Shown one piece after another: positions 37,569-51,658 of a DNA stretch of 64,000 nucleotides (its first letter is position 1; each line of letters begins with the position of its first letter). Source of the stretch: Balanoglossus misakiensis. Lineage: Eukaryota > Hemichordata. Under the pieces are notes generated by a model, which worked only from the letters and a program-made list of their open reading frames with translations, had not been told where the DNA came from and made no database searches. The stretch is taken from NCBI GenBank assembly GCA_040954595.2, contig CM082590.2, forward strand, positions 2,604,001 through 2,668,000, written 5' to 3'. A program made the position numbers and the translations under genes.

Positions 37569-39029
37569 GAACGTTTCCACTAGACTCTGTAGATCGACGG
37601 ATAGCTGTAAAATTTCCATGGTTGCTTTTAAACAGCCTCGTTTATTTACCGATTTCTGTTGTGAGGCGCAGAACACATAGATAGGCATATGTGCATAAGA
37701 AAGTTTTCCACTATAGACTCTGTAGATCGAGAGATAGTTCTAAAATGTCCATGGTTGCTTCCAAACACAGCCTCGTTTATTTACCGATTTCTGTTGTGAT
37801 GCGCATAACACATAGATAGGCCTATGCGCATAAGAACGTTTTCCACTAGACTCTGTAGATCGACGGATAGTTGTACAATTTCCATGGTTGCTTCCAAACA
37901 GCATCGTTTATTTACCGAATTCTGTTGTGAGGCGCAGAACACGTAATAGGTCTATGCGCATAAGGAAGTTTTCCACCAGACTCTGTAGATCGAGAGATAG
38001 TTCTAAAATGTCCATGGTTGCTTCCAAACACAGCCTCGTTTATTTACCGATTTCTGTTGTGATGCGCATAACACATAGATAGGCCTATGCGCATAAGAAC
38101 GTTTTCCACTAGACTCTGTAGATCGACGGATAGTTGTACAATTTCCATGGTTGCTTCCAAACAGCATCGTTTATTTACCGAATTCTGTTGTGAGGCGCAG
38201 AACACGTAATAGGTCTATGCGCATAAGGAAGTTTTCCACCAGACTCTGTAGATCGACGGATAGTTGTAAAATTTCCATGGTTGCTTCCAAACAGCCTCGT
38301 TTATTTACCGATTTCTGTTGTGATGCGCAGAACACATAGATAGGCATATGTGCATAATAAAGTTTTCCACTAGACTCTGTAGATCGAGAGATAGTTCTAA
38401 AATTTCCATGGTTGCTTCCAAACACAGCCTCGTTTGTTTACAAAATTCTGTTGTGATGCGCAGAACACATATATAGGCCTATGCGCATAATAACGTTTTC
38501 CACTAGACTCTGTAGATCGACGGATAGTTGTAAAATTTCATGATTGCTTCCAAATACAGCCTCGTTTATTTACCGATTTCTGTTGTGATGCGTATAACAC
38601 ATAGATAGGCCTATGCGCATAAGAACGTTTTCCACTAGACTATGTAGATCGACGGATAGTTGTACAATTTCCATGGTTGCTTCCAAACAGCCTCGTTTAT
38701 TTACCGAATTCTGTTGTGAGGCGCAGAACACATAGATAGGCATATGTGCATAAGAAAGTTTTCCACTATAGACTCTGTAGATCGAGAGATAGTTCTAAAA
38801 TGTCCATGGTTGCTACCAAACACAGCCTCGTTTGTTTACAAAATTCTGTTGTGATGCGCAGAACACATATATAGGCCTATGCGCATAAGAACGTTTCCAC
38901 TAGACTCTGTAGATCGACGGATAGCTGTAAAATTTCCATGGTTGCTTCCAAACAGCCTCGTTTATTTACCGATTTCTGTTGTGATGCGCAGAACACATAG
39001 ATAGGCATATGTGCATAATAAAGTTTTCC
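37569..39029 (+). repeat. Mixed monomers right of the 22,398-bp-offset match
   Basis: From about 37,568 the 22,398-bp offset is lost. This stretch holds the gcttttaaacag monomer near 37,626, two aaacagcatcg monomers 263 bp apart (37,900 and 38,163), and the rare gatgcgtataacac near 38,587. The last recurs at 45,705 and 62,431. No gene is seen. Confidence 0.7.
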
Positions 39030-41407
39030 ACTAGACTCTGTAGATCGAGAGATAGTTCTAAAATTTCCATGGTTGCTTCCAAACACAGCCTCGTTTGTTT
39101 ACAAAATTCTGTTGTGATGCGCAGAACACATATATAGGCCTATGCGCATAATAACGTTTTCCACTAGACTCTGTAGATCGACGGATAGTTGTAAAATTTC
39201 CATGGTTGCTTCCAAACAGCCTCGTTTATTTACCGAATTCTGTTGTGAGGCGCAGAACACATAGATAGGCATATGTGCATAAGAAAGTTTTCCACTATAG
39301 ACTCTGTAGATCGAGAGATAGTTCTAAAATGTCCATGGTTGCTTCCAAACACAGCCTCGTTTGTTTACAAAATTCTGTTGTGATGCGCAGAACACATATA
39401 TAGGCCCATGCGCATAATAACGTTTTCCACTAGACTCTGTAGATCGACGGATAGTTGTAAAATTTCCATGGTTGCTTCCAAACAGCCTCGTTTATTTACC
39501 GAATTCTGTTGTGAGGCGCAGAACACATAGATAGGCATATGTGCATAAATAAGTTTTCCACTATAGACTCTGTAGATCGAGAGATAGTTCTAAAATGTCC
39601 ATGGTTGCTACCAAACACAGCCTCGTTTGTTTACAAAATTATGTTGTGATGCGCAGAACACATATATAGGCCTATGCGCATAAGAACGTTTCCACTAGAC
39701 TCTGTAGATCGACGGATAGCTGTAAAATTTCCACGGTTGCTTCCAAACAGCCTCGTTTATTTACCGATTTCTGTTGTGAGGCGCAGAACACATGATAGGC
39801 CTATGCGCATGAGACATTTTTCCACTAGACTCTGTAGATCGACGGATAGTTGTAAAATTTCATGGTTGCTTCCAAATACAGCCTCGTTTATTTAGCGATT
39901 TCTGTTGTGATGCGCATAACACATAGATAGGCCTATGCGCATAAGAACGTTTTCCACTAGACTTTGTAGATCGACGGATAGTTGTACAATGTCCATGGTT
40001 GCTTCCAAACAGCCTCGTTTATTTACCGAATTCTGTTGTGAGGCGCAGAACACGTAATAGGTCTATGCGCATAAGGAAGTTTTCCACCAGACTCTGTAGA
40101 TCGACAGATAGTTCTAAAATGTCCATGGTTGCTTCCAAACACAGCCTCGTTTATTTACCGATTTCTGTTGTGATGCGCATAACACATAGATAGGCCTATG
40201 CGCATAAGAACGTTTTCCACTAGACTCTGTAGATCGAGAGATAGTTCTAAAATTTCCATGGTTGCTTCCAAACACAGCCTCGTTTGTTTACAAAATTCTG
40301 TTGTGATGCGCAGAACACATATATAGGCCTATGCGCATAATAACGTTTTCCACTAGACTCTGTAGATCGACGGATAGTTGTAAAATTTCCATGGTTGCTT
40401 CCAAACAGCCTCGTTTATTTACCGAATTCTGTTGTGAGGCGCAGAACACATAGATAGGCATATGTGCATAAGAAAGTTTTCCACTATAGACTCTGTAGAT
40501 CGAGAGATAGTTCTAAAATGTCCATGGTTGCTTCCAAACACAGCCTCGTTTGTTTACAAAATTCTTTTGTGATGCGCAGAACACATATATAGGCCTATGC
40601 GCATAATAACGTTTTCCACTAGACTCTGTAGATCGACGGATAGTTGTAAAATTTCCATGGTTGCTTCCAAACAGCCTCGTTTATTTACCGAATTCTGTTG
40701 TGAGGCGCAGAACACATAGATAGGCATATGTGCATAAATAAGTTTTCCACTATAGACTCTGTAGATCGAGAGATAGTTCTAAAATGTCCATGGTTGCTAC
40801 CAAACACAGCCTCGTTTGTTTACAAAATTATGTTGTGATGCGCAGAACACATATATAGGCCTATGCGCATAAGAACGTTTCCACTAGACTCTGTAGATCG
40901 ACGGATAGCTGTAAAATTTCCATGGTTGCTTCCAAACAGCCTCGTTTATTTACCGATTTCTGTTGTGAGGCGCAGAACACATGATAGGCCTATGCGCATG
41001 AGACATTTTTCCACTAGACTCTGTAGATCGACGGATAGTTGTAAAATTTCATGGTTGCTTCCAAATACAGCCTCGTTTATTTAGCGATTTCTGTTGTGAT
41101 GCGCATAACACATAGATAGGCCTATGCGCATAAGAACGTTTTCCACCAGACTTTGTAGATCGACGGATAGTTGTACAATGTCCATGGTTGCTTCCAAACA
41201 GCCTCGTTTATTTACCGAATTCTGTTGTGAGGCGCAGAACACGTAATAGGTCTATGCGCATAAGGAAGTTTTCCACCAGACTCTGTAGATCGACAGATAG
41301 TTCTAAAATGTCCATGGTTGCTTCCAAACACAGCCTCGTTTATTTACCGATTTCTGTTGTGATGCGCATAACACATAGATAGGCCTATGCGCATAAGAAC
41401 GTTTTCC
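39030..41407 (+). repeat. 1,189-bp tandem duplication (nine monomers)
   Basis: gcataaataagttttcc near 39,542 recurs near 40,731, as do tttagcgatttctg, gactttgtag, cgacagatag and acaaaattatgttg, all at +1,189 bp. The boundaries, about 39,030-40,218 and 40,219-41,407, are bracketed by ccactagactctgtagatcgag versus gatcgacgg. Differences include ccacggttgc near 39,733 (loss of the usual ccatgg) and attcttttgtg near 40,563. Confidence 0.87.
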
Positions 41408-43230
41408 ACTAGACTCTGTAGATCGACGGATAGTTGTACAATTTCCATGGTTGCTTCCAAACAGCATCGTTTATTTACCGAATTCTGTTGTGAGGCGCAG
41501 AACACGTAATAGGTCTATGCGCATAAGGAAGTTTTCCACCAGACTCTGTAGATCGACGGATAGTTGTAAAATTTCATGATTGCTTCCAAATACAGCCTCG
41601 TTTATTTACCGATTTCTGTTGTGATGCGCATAACACATAGATAGGCCTATGCGCATAAGAACGTTTTCCACTAGACTATGTAGATCGACGGATAGTTGTA
41701 CAATTTCCATGGTTGCTTCCAAACAGCCTCGTTTATTTACCGATTTCTGTTGTGAGGCGCAGAACACATGATAGGCCTATGCGCATAAGACATTTTTCCA
41801 CTAGACTCTGTAGATCGACGGATTGTTCTAAAATTTCCATGGTTGCTTCCAAACAGCCTCGTTTATTTACCGAATTCTGTTGTGAGGCGCAGAGCACGTA
41901 ATAGGCCTATGCGCATAAGAAAGTTTTCCACCAGACTCCTTAGATCGACGGATAGTTGTAAAATTTCCATGGTTGTTTCCAAACACAGCCTCGTTCATTT
42001 ATAAAATTCTGTTGTGATGCGCTGAACACATACATATGCCTATGCGCGTAAGAAAGTTTCCCACTAGACTCTGTAGATCGACGGATAGTTCTAAAATTTC
42101 CATGATTGCTTCCAAACACATCCTCGATTGTTTACAAAATTCTGTTGTGATGCGCAGAACACATATATAGGCCTATGCGCATATGAATGTTTTCCACTAT
42201 ACTCCGTAGATCGACAGATAGTTCTAAAATTTCCATTGTTGCTTCCAAACAAAGCCTCGTTTGTTTACAAAATTCTGTTGTGATGTGCATAACACATGAA
42301 AGGCCTATGCGCACATGAACGTTTTTCCACTAGACTCTGTAGATCGACGGATAGTTCTAAAATGTCCATGGTTGCTACCAAACACAGCCTCGTTTGTTTA
42401 CAAAATTCTGTTGTGATGCGCAGAACACATATATAGGCCTATGCGCATAAGAACGTTTCCACTAGACTCTGTAGATCGACGGATAGCTGTAAAATTTCCA
42501 TGGTTGCTTCCAAACAGCCTCGTTTATTTACCGATTTCTGTTGTGATGCGCAGAACACATAGATAGGCATATGTGCATAATAAAGTTTTCCACTAGACTC
42601 TGTAGATCGAGAGATAGTTCTAAAATTTCCATGGTTGCTTCCAAACACAGCCTCGTTTGTTTACAAAATTCTGTTGTGATGCGCAGAACACATATATAGG
42701 CCTATGCGCATAATAACGTTTTCCACTAGACTCTGTAGATCGACGGATAGTTGTAAAATTTCCATGGTTGCTTCCAAACAGCCTCGTTTATTTACCGAAT
42801 TCTGTTGTGAGGCGCAGAACACATAGATAGGCATATGTGCATAAGAAAGTTTTCCACTATAGACTCTGTAGATCGAGAGATAGTTCTAAAATGTCCATGG
42901 TTGCTTCCAAACACAGCCTCGTTTGTTTACAAAATTCTGTTGTGATGCGCAGAACACATATATAGGCCTATGCGCATAATAACGTTTTCCACTAGACTCT
43001 GTAGATCGACGGATAGTTGTAAAATTTCCATGGTTGCTTCCAAACAGCCTCGTTTATTTACCGAATTCTGTTGTGAGGCGCAGAACACATAGATAGGCAT
43101 ATGTGCATAAGAAAGTTTTCCACTATAGACTCTGTAGATCGAGAGATAGTTCTAAAATGTCCATGGTTGCTACCAAACACAGCCTCGTTTGTTTAGAAAA
43201 TTCTGTTGTGATGCGCAGAACACATATATA
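41408..43230 (+). repeat. Mixed block with partial diverged cassette
   Basis: It contains the gcgctgaac monomer near 42,021, catcctcgattg, and a lone cgcacatgaacgtttttcc monomer near 42,311, but no 124-bp marker. It matches 48.65-49.55 kb at +7,245 bp. Private differences are catgaaaggcc near 42,295 (catgataggcc in the other copy) and gcgcgtaag near 42,045. Confidence 0.75.
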
Positions 43231-44380
43231 GGCCTATGCGCATAAGAACGTTTCCACTAGACTCTGTAGATCGACGGATAGCTGTAAAATTTCCATGGTT
43301 GCTTCCAAACAGCCTCGTTTATTTACCGATTTCTGTTGTGAGGCGCAGAACACATGATAGGCCTATGCGCATGAGACATTTTTCCACTAGACTCTGTAGA
43401 TCGACGGATAGTTGTAAAATTTCATGGTTGCTTCCAAATACAGCCTCGTTTATTTAGCGATTTCTGTTGTGATGCGCATAACACATAGATAGGCCTATGC
43501 GCATAAGAACGTTTTCCACTAGACTCTGTAGATCGACGGATAGTTGTAAAATTTCCATGGTTGCTTCCAAACAGCCTCGTTTATTTACCGAATTCTGTTG
43601 TGAGGCGCAGAACACATAGATAGGCATATGTGCATAAGAAAGTTTTCCACTATAGACTCTGTAGATCGAGAGATAGTTCTAAAATGTCCATGGTTGCTAC
43701 CAAACACAGCCTCGTTTGTTTACAAAATTCTGTTGTGATGCGCAGAACACATATATAGGCCTATGCGCATAAGAACGTTTCCACTAGACTCTGTAGATCG
43801 ACGGATAGCTGTAAAATTTCCATGGTTGCTTCCAAACAGCCTCGTTTATTTACCGATTTCTGTTGTGAGGCGCAGAACACATGATAGGCCTATGCGCATA
43901 AGACATTTTTCCACTAGACTCTGTAGATTGACGGATAGTTGTAAAATTTCATGGTTGCTTCCAAATACAGCCTCGTTTATTTAGCGATTTCTGTTGTGAT
44001 GCGCATAACACATAGATAGGCCTATGCGCATAAGAACGTTTTCCACTAGACTTTGTAGATCGACGGATAGTTGTACAATGTCCATGGTTGCTTCCAAACA
44101 GCCTCGTTTATTTACCGAATTCTGTTGTGAGGCGCAGAACACGTAATAGGTCTATGCGCATAAGGAAGTTTTCCACCAGACTCTGTAGATCGACGGATAG
44201 TTGTAAAATTTCATGGTTGCTTCCAAATACAGCCTCGTTTATTTACCGATTTCTGTTGTGATGCGCATAACACATAGATAGGCCTATGCGCATAAGAAGT
44301 TTTCCACTAGACTCTGTAGATCGACGGATAGTTGTACAATTTCCATGGTTGCTTCCAAACAGCCTCGTTTATTTACCGAT
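43231..44380 (+). repeat. 527-bp duplicated segment (four monomers)
   Basis: The monomer after cataagaacgtttcc repeats at +527 bp (43,236 and 43,763). The second copy has two private marks, gcgcataagac in place of gcgcatgagac and gtagattgacgg near 43,925. Both marks reappear at 50.88-50.91 kb. Confidence 0.8.
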
Positions 44381-47311
44381 TTCTGTTGTGAGGCACAGAA
44401 CACATGATAGGCCTATGCGCATAAGACATTTTTCCACTAGACTCTGTAGATCGACGGATAGTTCTAAAATTTCCATGGTTGCTTCCAAACAGCCTCGTTT
44501 ATTTACCGAATTCTGTTGTGAGGCGCAGAGCACGTAATAGGCCTATGCGCATAAGAAAGTTTTCCACCAGACTCTGTAGATCGACGGATAGTTGTACAAT
44601 TTCCATGGTTGCTTCCAAACAGCCTCGTTTATTTACCGATTTCTGTTGTGATGCGCAGAACACATAGATAGGCATATGTGCATAATAAAGTTTTCCACTA
44701 GACTCTGTAGATCGAGAGATAGTTCTAAAATTTCCATGGTTGCTTCCAAACACAGCCTCGTTTGTTTACAAAATTCTGTTGTGATGCGCAGAACACATAT
44801 ATAGGCCTATGCGCATAATAACGTTTTCCACTAGACTCTGTAGATCGACGGATAGTTGTAAAATTTCCATGGTTGCTTCCAAACAGCCTCGTTTATTTAC
44901 CGAATTCTGTTGTGAGGCGCAGAACACATAGATAGGCATATGTGCATAAGAAAGTTTTCCACTATAGACTCTGTAGATCGAGAGATAGTTCTAAAATGTC
45001 CATGGTTGCTTCCAAACACAGCCTCGTTTATTTACCGATTTCTGTTGTGATGCGCATAACACATAGATAGGCCTATGCGCATAAGAACGTTTTCCACTAG
45101 ACTCTGTAGATCGACGGATAGTTGTACAATTTCCATGGTTGCTTCCAAACAGCATCGTTTATTTACCGAATTCTGTTGTGAGGCGCAGAACACGTAATAG
45201 GTCTATGCGCATAAGGAAGTTTTCCACCAGACTCTGTAGATCGACGGATAGTTCTAAAATTTCCATGATTGCTTCCAAACAGCCTCGTTTATTTACCGAA
45301 TTCTGTTGTGAGGCGCAGAGCACGTAATAGGCCTATGCGCATAAGAAAGTTTTCCACCAGACTCTGTAGATCGACGGATAGTTGTAAAATTTCCATGGTT
45401 GCTTCCAAACAGCCTCGTTTATTTACCGATTTCTGTTGTGATGCGCAGAACACATAGATAGGCATATGTGCATAATAAAGTTTTCCACTAGACTCTGTAG
45501 ATCGAGAGATAGTTCTAAAATTTCCATGGTTGCTTCCAAACACAGCCTCGTTTGTTTACAAAATTCTGTTGTGATGCGCAGAACACATATATAGGCCTAT
45601 GCGCATAATAACGTTTTCCACTAGACTCTGTAGATCGACGGATAGTTGTAAAATTTCATGATTGCTTCCAAATACAGCCTCGTTTATTTACCGATTTCTG
45701 TTGTGATGCGTATAACACATAGATAGGCCTATGCGCATAAGAACGTTTTCCACTAGACTATGTAGATCGACGGATAGTTGTACAATTTCCATGGTTGCTT
45801 CCAAACAGCCTCGTTTATTTACCGATTTCTGTTGTGAGGCGCAGAACACATGATAGGCCTATGCGCATAAGAAAGTTTTCCACCAGACTCCGTAGATCGA
45901 CGGATAGTTGTAAAATTTCCATGGTTGTTTCCAAACACAGCCTCGTTCATTTATAAAATTCTGTTGTGATGCGCTGAACACATACATATGCCTATGCGCA
46001 TAAGAAAGTTTCCCACTAGACTCTGTAGATCGACGGATAGTTCTAAAATTTCCATGATTGCTTCCAAACAGCCTCGTTTATTTACCGAATTCTGTTGTGA
46101 GGCGCAGAGCACGTAATAGGCCTATGCGCATAAGAAAGTTTTCCACCAGACTCTGTAGATCGACGGATAGTTGTAAAATTTCCATGGTTGCTTCCAAACA
46201 GCCTCGTTTATTTACCGATTTCTGTTGTGATGCGCAGAACACATAGATAGGCATATGTGCATAATAAAGTTTTCCACTAGACTCTGTAGATCGAGAGATA
46301 GTTCTAAAATTTCCATGGTTGCTTCCAAACACAGCCTCGTTTGTTTACAAAATTCTCTTGTGATGCGCAGAACACATATATAGGCCTATGCGCATAATAA
46401 CGTTTTCCACTAGACTCTGTAGATCGACGGATAGTTGTAAAATTTCCATGGTTGCTTCCAAACAGCCTCGTTTATTTACCGAAATCTGTTGTGAGGCGCA
46501 GAACACATAGATAGGCATATGTGCATAAGAAAGTTTTCCACTATAGACTCTGTAGATCGAGAGATAGTTCTAAAATGTCCATGGTTGCTACCAAACACAG
46601 CCTCGTTTGTTTACAAAATTCTGTTGTGATGCGCAGAACACATATATAGGCCTATGCGCATAAGAACGTTTCCACTAGACTCTGTAGATCGACGGATAGC
46701 TGTAAAATTTCCATGGTTGCTTCCAAACAGCCTCGTTTATTTACCGATTTCTGTTGTGATGCGCAGAACACATAGATAGGCATATGTGCATAATAAAGTT
46801 TTCCACTAGACTCTGTAGATCGAGAGATAGTTCTAAAATTTCCATGGTTGCTTCCAAACACAGCCTCGTTTGTTTACAAAATTCTGTTGTGATGCGCAGA
46901 ACACATATATAGGCCTATGCGCATAATAACGTTTTCCACTAGACTCTGTAGATCGACGGATAGTTGTAAAATTTCCATGGTTGCTTCCAAACAGCCTCGT
47001 TTATTTACCGAATTCTGTTGTGAGGCGCAGAACACATAGATAGGCATATGTGCATAAGAAAGTTTTCCACTATAGACTCTGTAGATCGAGAGATAGTTCT
47101 AAAATGTCCATGGTTGCTTCCAAACACAGCCTCGTTTGTTTACAAAATTCTGTTGTGATGCGCAGAACACATATATAGGCCTATGCGCATAATAACGTTT
47201 TCCACTAGACTCTGTAGATCGACGGATAGTTGTAAAATTTCCATGGTTGCTTCCAAACAGCCTCGTTTATTTACCGAATTCTGTTGTGAGGCGCAGAACA
47301 CATAGATAGGC
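44381..47311 (+). repeat. Block with 789-bp periodicity
   Basis: The agcacgtaataggcc/gatttctg pair recurs at 44,499, 45,289 and 46,078, offsets of 790 and 789 bp (six monomers). tccatgattgcttccaaacagcc at about 45,263 and 46,052 marks the second and third units. A lone gcgctgaac monomer lies near 45,972. Parts of this block match 61.2-62.5 kb. Confidence 0.78.
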
Positions 47312-48629
47312 ATATGTGCATAAATAAGTTTTCCACTATAGACTCTGTAGATCGAGAGATAGTTCTAAAATGTCCATGGTTGCTACCAAACACAGCCTCG
47401 TTTGTTTACAAAATTATGTTGTGATGCGCAGAACACATATATAGGCCTATGCGCATAAGAACGTTTCCACTAGACTCTGTAGATCGACGGATAGCTGTAA
47501 AATTTCCATGGTTGCTTCCAAACAGCCTCGTTTATTTACCGATTTCTGTTGTGAGGCGCAGAACACATGATAGGCCTATGCGCATGAGACATTTTTCCAC
47601 TAGACTCTGTAGATCGACGGATAGTTGTAAAATTTCATGGTTGCTTCCAAATACAGCCTCGTTTATTTAGCGATTTCTGTTGTGATGCGCATAACACATA
47701 GATAGGCCTATGCGCATAAGAACGTTTTCCACTAGACTTTGTAGATCGACGGATAGTTGTACAATGTCCATGGTTGCTTCCAAACAGCCTCGTTTATTTA
47801 CCGAATTCTGTTGTGAGGCGCAGAACACGTAATAGGTCTATGCGCATAAGGAAGTTTTCCACCAGACTCTGTAGATCGACAGATAGTTCTAAAATGTCCA
47901 TGGTTGCTTCCAAACACAGCCTCGTTTATTTACCGATTTCTGTTGTGATGCGCATAACACATAGATAGGCATATGTGCATAAATAAGTTTTCCACTATAG
48001 ACTCTGTAGATCGAGAGATAGTTCTAAAATGTCCATGGTTGCTACCAAACACAGCCTCGTTTGTTTACAAAATTATGTTGTGATGCGCAGAACACATATA
48101 TAGGCCTATGCGCATAAGAACGTTTCCACTAGACTCTGTAGATCGACGGATAGCTGTAAAATTTCCATGGTTGCTTCCAAACAGCCTCGTTTATTTACCG
48201 ATTTCTGTTGTGAGGCGCAGAACACATGATAGGCCTATGCGCATGAGACATTTTTCCACTAGACTCTGTAGATCGACGGATAGTTGTAAAATTTCATGGT
48301 TGCTTCCAAATACAGCCTCGTTTATTTAGCGATTTCTGTTGTGATGCGCATAACACATAGATAGGCCTATGCGCATAAGAACGTTTTCCACTAGACTTTG
48401 TAGATCGACGGATAGTTGTACAATGTCCATGGTTGCTTCCAAACAGCCTCGTTTATTTACCGAATTCTGTTGTGAGGCGCAGAACACGTAATAGGTCTAT
48501 GCGCATAAGGAAGTTTTCCACCAGACTCTGTAGATCGACAGATAGTTCTAAAATGTCCATGGTTGCTTCCAAACACAGCCTCGTTTATTTACCGATTTCT
48601 GTTGTGATGCGCATAACACATAGATAGGC
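47312..48629 (+). repeat. 659-bp tandem duplication (five monomers)
   Basis: gcataaataagttttcc recurs near 47,320 and 47,979, and the following monomers recur at 47,449 and 48,108 and at 47,774 and 48,433, all +659 bp. The join near 47,970 is a hybrid monomer: gatgcgcataacacatagatagg runs straight into catatgtgcataaataag. Confidence 0.86.
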
Positions 48630-51364
48630 CTATGCGCATAAGAACGTTTTCCACTAGACTCTGTAGATCGACGGATAGTTGTACAATTTCCATGGTTGCT
48701 TCCAAACAGCATCGTTTATTTACCGAATTCTGTTGTGAGGCGCAGAACACGTAATAGGTCTATGCGCATAAGGAAGTTTTCCACCAGACTCTGTAGATCG
48801 ACGGATAGTTGTAAAATTTCATGATTGCTTCCAAATACAGCCTCGTTTATTTACCGATTTCTGTTGTGATGCGCATAACACATAGATAGGCCTATGCGCA
48901 TAAGAACGTTTTCCACTAGACTATGTAGATCGACGGATAGTTGTACAATTTCCATGGTTGCTTCCAAACAGCCTCGTTTATTTACCGATTTCTGTTGTGA
49001 GGCGCAGAACACATGATAGGCCTATGCGCATAAGACATTTTTCCACTAGACTCTGTAGATCGACGGATTGTTCTAAAATTTCCATGGTTGCTTCCAAACA
49101 GCCTCGTTTATTTACCGAATTCTGTTGTGAGGCGCAGAGCACGTAATAGGCCTATGCGCATAAGAAAGTTTTCCACCAGACTCCTTAGATCGACGGATAG
49201 TTGTAAAATTTCCATGGTTGTTTCCAAACACAGCCTCGTTCATTTATAAAATTCTGTTGTGATGCGCTGAACACATACATATGCCTATGCGCATAAGAAA
49301 GTTTCCCACTAGACTCTGTAGATCGACGGATAGTTCTAAAATTTCCATGATTGCTTCCAAACACATCCTCGATTGTTTACAAAATTCTGTTGTGATGCGC
49401 AGAACACATATATAGGCCTATGCGCATATGAATGTTTTCCACTATACTCCGTAGATCGACAGATAGTTCTAAAATTTCCATTGTTGCTTCCAAACAAAGC
49501 CTCGTTTGTTTACAAAATTCTGTTGTGATGTGCATAACACATGATAGGCCTATGCGCACATGAACGTTTTTCCACTAGACTCTGTAGATCGACGGATAGT
49601 TCTAAAATTTCCATGGTTGCTTCCAAGCACAGCCTCGTTTGTTTACAAAATTCTGTTGTGATGCGCAGAACACATATATAGGCCTATGCGCATAATAACG
49701 TTTTCCACTAGACTCTGTAGATCGACGGATAGTTGTAAAATTTCCATGGTTGCTTCCAAACAGCCTCGTTTATTTACCGAATTCTGTTGTGAGGCGCAGA
49801 ACACATAGATAGGCATATGTGCATAAGAAAGTTTTCCACTATAGACTCTGTAGATCGAGAGATAGTTCTAAAATGTCCATGGTTGCTACCAAACACAGCC
49901 TCGTTTGTTTACAAAATTCTGTTGTGATGCGCAGAACACATATATAGGCCTATGCGCATAAGAACGTTTCCACTAGACTCTGTAGATCGACGGATAGCTG
50001 TAAAATTTCCATGGTTGCTTCCAAACAGCCTCGTTTATTTACCGATTTCTGTTGTGATGCGCAGAACACATAGATAGGCATATGTGCATAATAAAGTTTT
50101 CCACTAGACTCTGTAGATCGAGAGATAGTTCTAAAATTTCCATGGTTGCTTCCAAACACAGCCTCGTTTGTTTACAAAATTCTGTTGTGATGCGCAGAAC
50201 ACATATATAGGCCTATGCGCATAATAACGTTTTCCACTAGACTCTGTAGATCGACGGATAGTTGTAAAATTTCCATGGTTGCTTCCAAACAGCCTCGTTT
50301 ATTTACCGAATTCTGTTGTGAGGCGCAGAACACATAGATAGGCATATGTGCATAAGAAAGTTTTCCACTATAGACTCTGTAGATCGAGAGATAGTTCTAA
50401 AATGTCCATGGTTGCTTCCAAACACAGCCTCGTTTGTTTACAAAATTCTGTTGTGATGCGCAGAACACATATATAGGCCTATGCGCATAATAACGTTTTC
50501 CACTAGACTCTGTAGATCGACGGATAGTTGTAAAATTTCCATGGTTGCTTCCAAACAGCCTCGTTTATTTACCGAATTCTGTTGTGAGGCGCAGAACACA
50601 TAGATAGGCATATGTGCATAAGAAAGTTTTCCACTATAGACTCTGTAGATCGAGAGATAGTTCTAAAATGTCCATGGTTGCTACCAAACACAGCCTCGTT
50701 TGTTTAGAAAATTCTGTTGTGATGCGCAGAACATATATATAGGCCTATGCGCATAAGAACGTTTCCACTAGACTCTGTAGATCGACGGATAGCTGTAAAA
50801 TTTCCATGGTTGCTTCCAAACAGCCTCGTTTATTTACCGATTTCTGTTGTGAGGCGCAGAACACATGATAGGCCTATGCGCATAAGACATTTTTCCACTA
50901 GACTCTGTAGATTGACGGATAGTTGTAAAATTTCATGGTTGCTTCCAAATACAGCCTCGTTTATTTAGCGATTTCTGTTGTGATGCGCATAACACATAGA
51001 TAGGCCTATGCGCATAAGAACGTTTTCCACTAGACTTTGTAGATCGACGGATAGTTGTACAATGTCCATGGTTGCTTCCAAACAGCCTCGTTTATTTACC
51101 GAATTCTGTTGTGAGGCGCAGAACACGTAATAGGTCTATGCGCATAAGGAAGTTTTCCACCAGACTCTGTAGATCGACGGATAGTTGTAAAATTTCATGG
51201 TTGCTTCCAAATACAGCCTCGTTTATTTACCGATTTCTGTTGTGATGCGCATAACACATAGATAGGCCTATGCGCATAAGAAGTTTTCCACTAGACTCTG
51301 TAGATCGACGGATAGTTGTACAATTTCCATGGTTGCTTCCAAACAGCCTCGTTTATTTACCGAA
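48630..51364 (+). repeat. Copy of 41.4-44.4 kb with one insertion and one deletion
   Basis: It matches at +7,245 bp to about 49,600, then at +7,511 bp to about 50,750, then at +6,984 bp to 51,363. The first change is a 266-bp gain, one A/B dimer, near 49,600-49,866. The second is a 527-bp loss, four monomers, corresponding to the duplication at 43.2-43.8 kb. gtttagaaaattctg near 50,704 matches about 43,193, while gtagattgacgg near 50,909 matches about 43,925. That places the deletion between them. Confidence 0.85.
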
Positions 51365-51366
51365 TT
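51364..51366. other. Super-HOR join point
   Basis: Left of this point the sequence follows about 44,379 at +6,984 bp. Right of it, from 51,366, it follows 28,968 at +22,398 bp. The join lies inside accgaattctgttttgagg: accga matches the left parent and tctgttttgagg the right. The crossover is in register within the monomer. Confidence 0.85.
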
Positions 51367-51534
51367 CTGTTTTGAGGCGCAGAACACATAGATAGGCATA
51401 TGTGAATAAGAAAGTTTTCCACTATAGACTCTGTAGATCGAGAGATAGTTGTAAAATTTCCATGGTTGCTTCCAAACAGCCTCGTTTATTTACCGATTTC
51501 TGTTGTGAGGCGCAGAACACATAGATAGGCCTAT

Positions 51535-51658
51535 GCGCATAAAAAACTTTTCAACTTTAGATCAACGGATAGTTCAAAAATTTCCATGGTTGTTTCCAAA
51601 CAGCCTCGTTTATTTACCGAATTCTGTTGTGATGCGTAGAACACATACATATGCCTAT
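51535..51658 (+). repeat. 124-bp marker monomer, occurrence 7
   Basis: It is the copy of occurrence 5 at +22,398 bp and lies 169 bp right of the super-HOR join. Confidence 0.88.
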
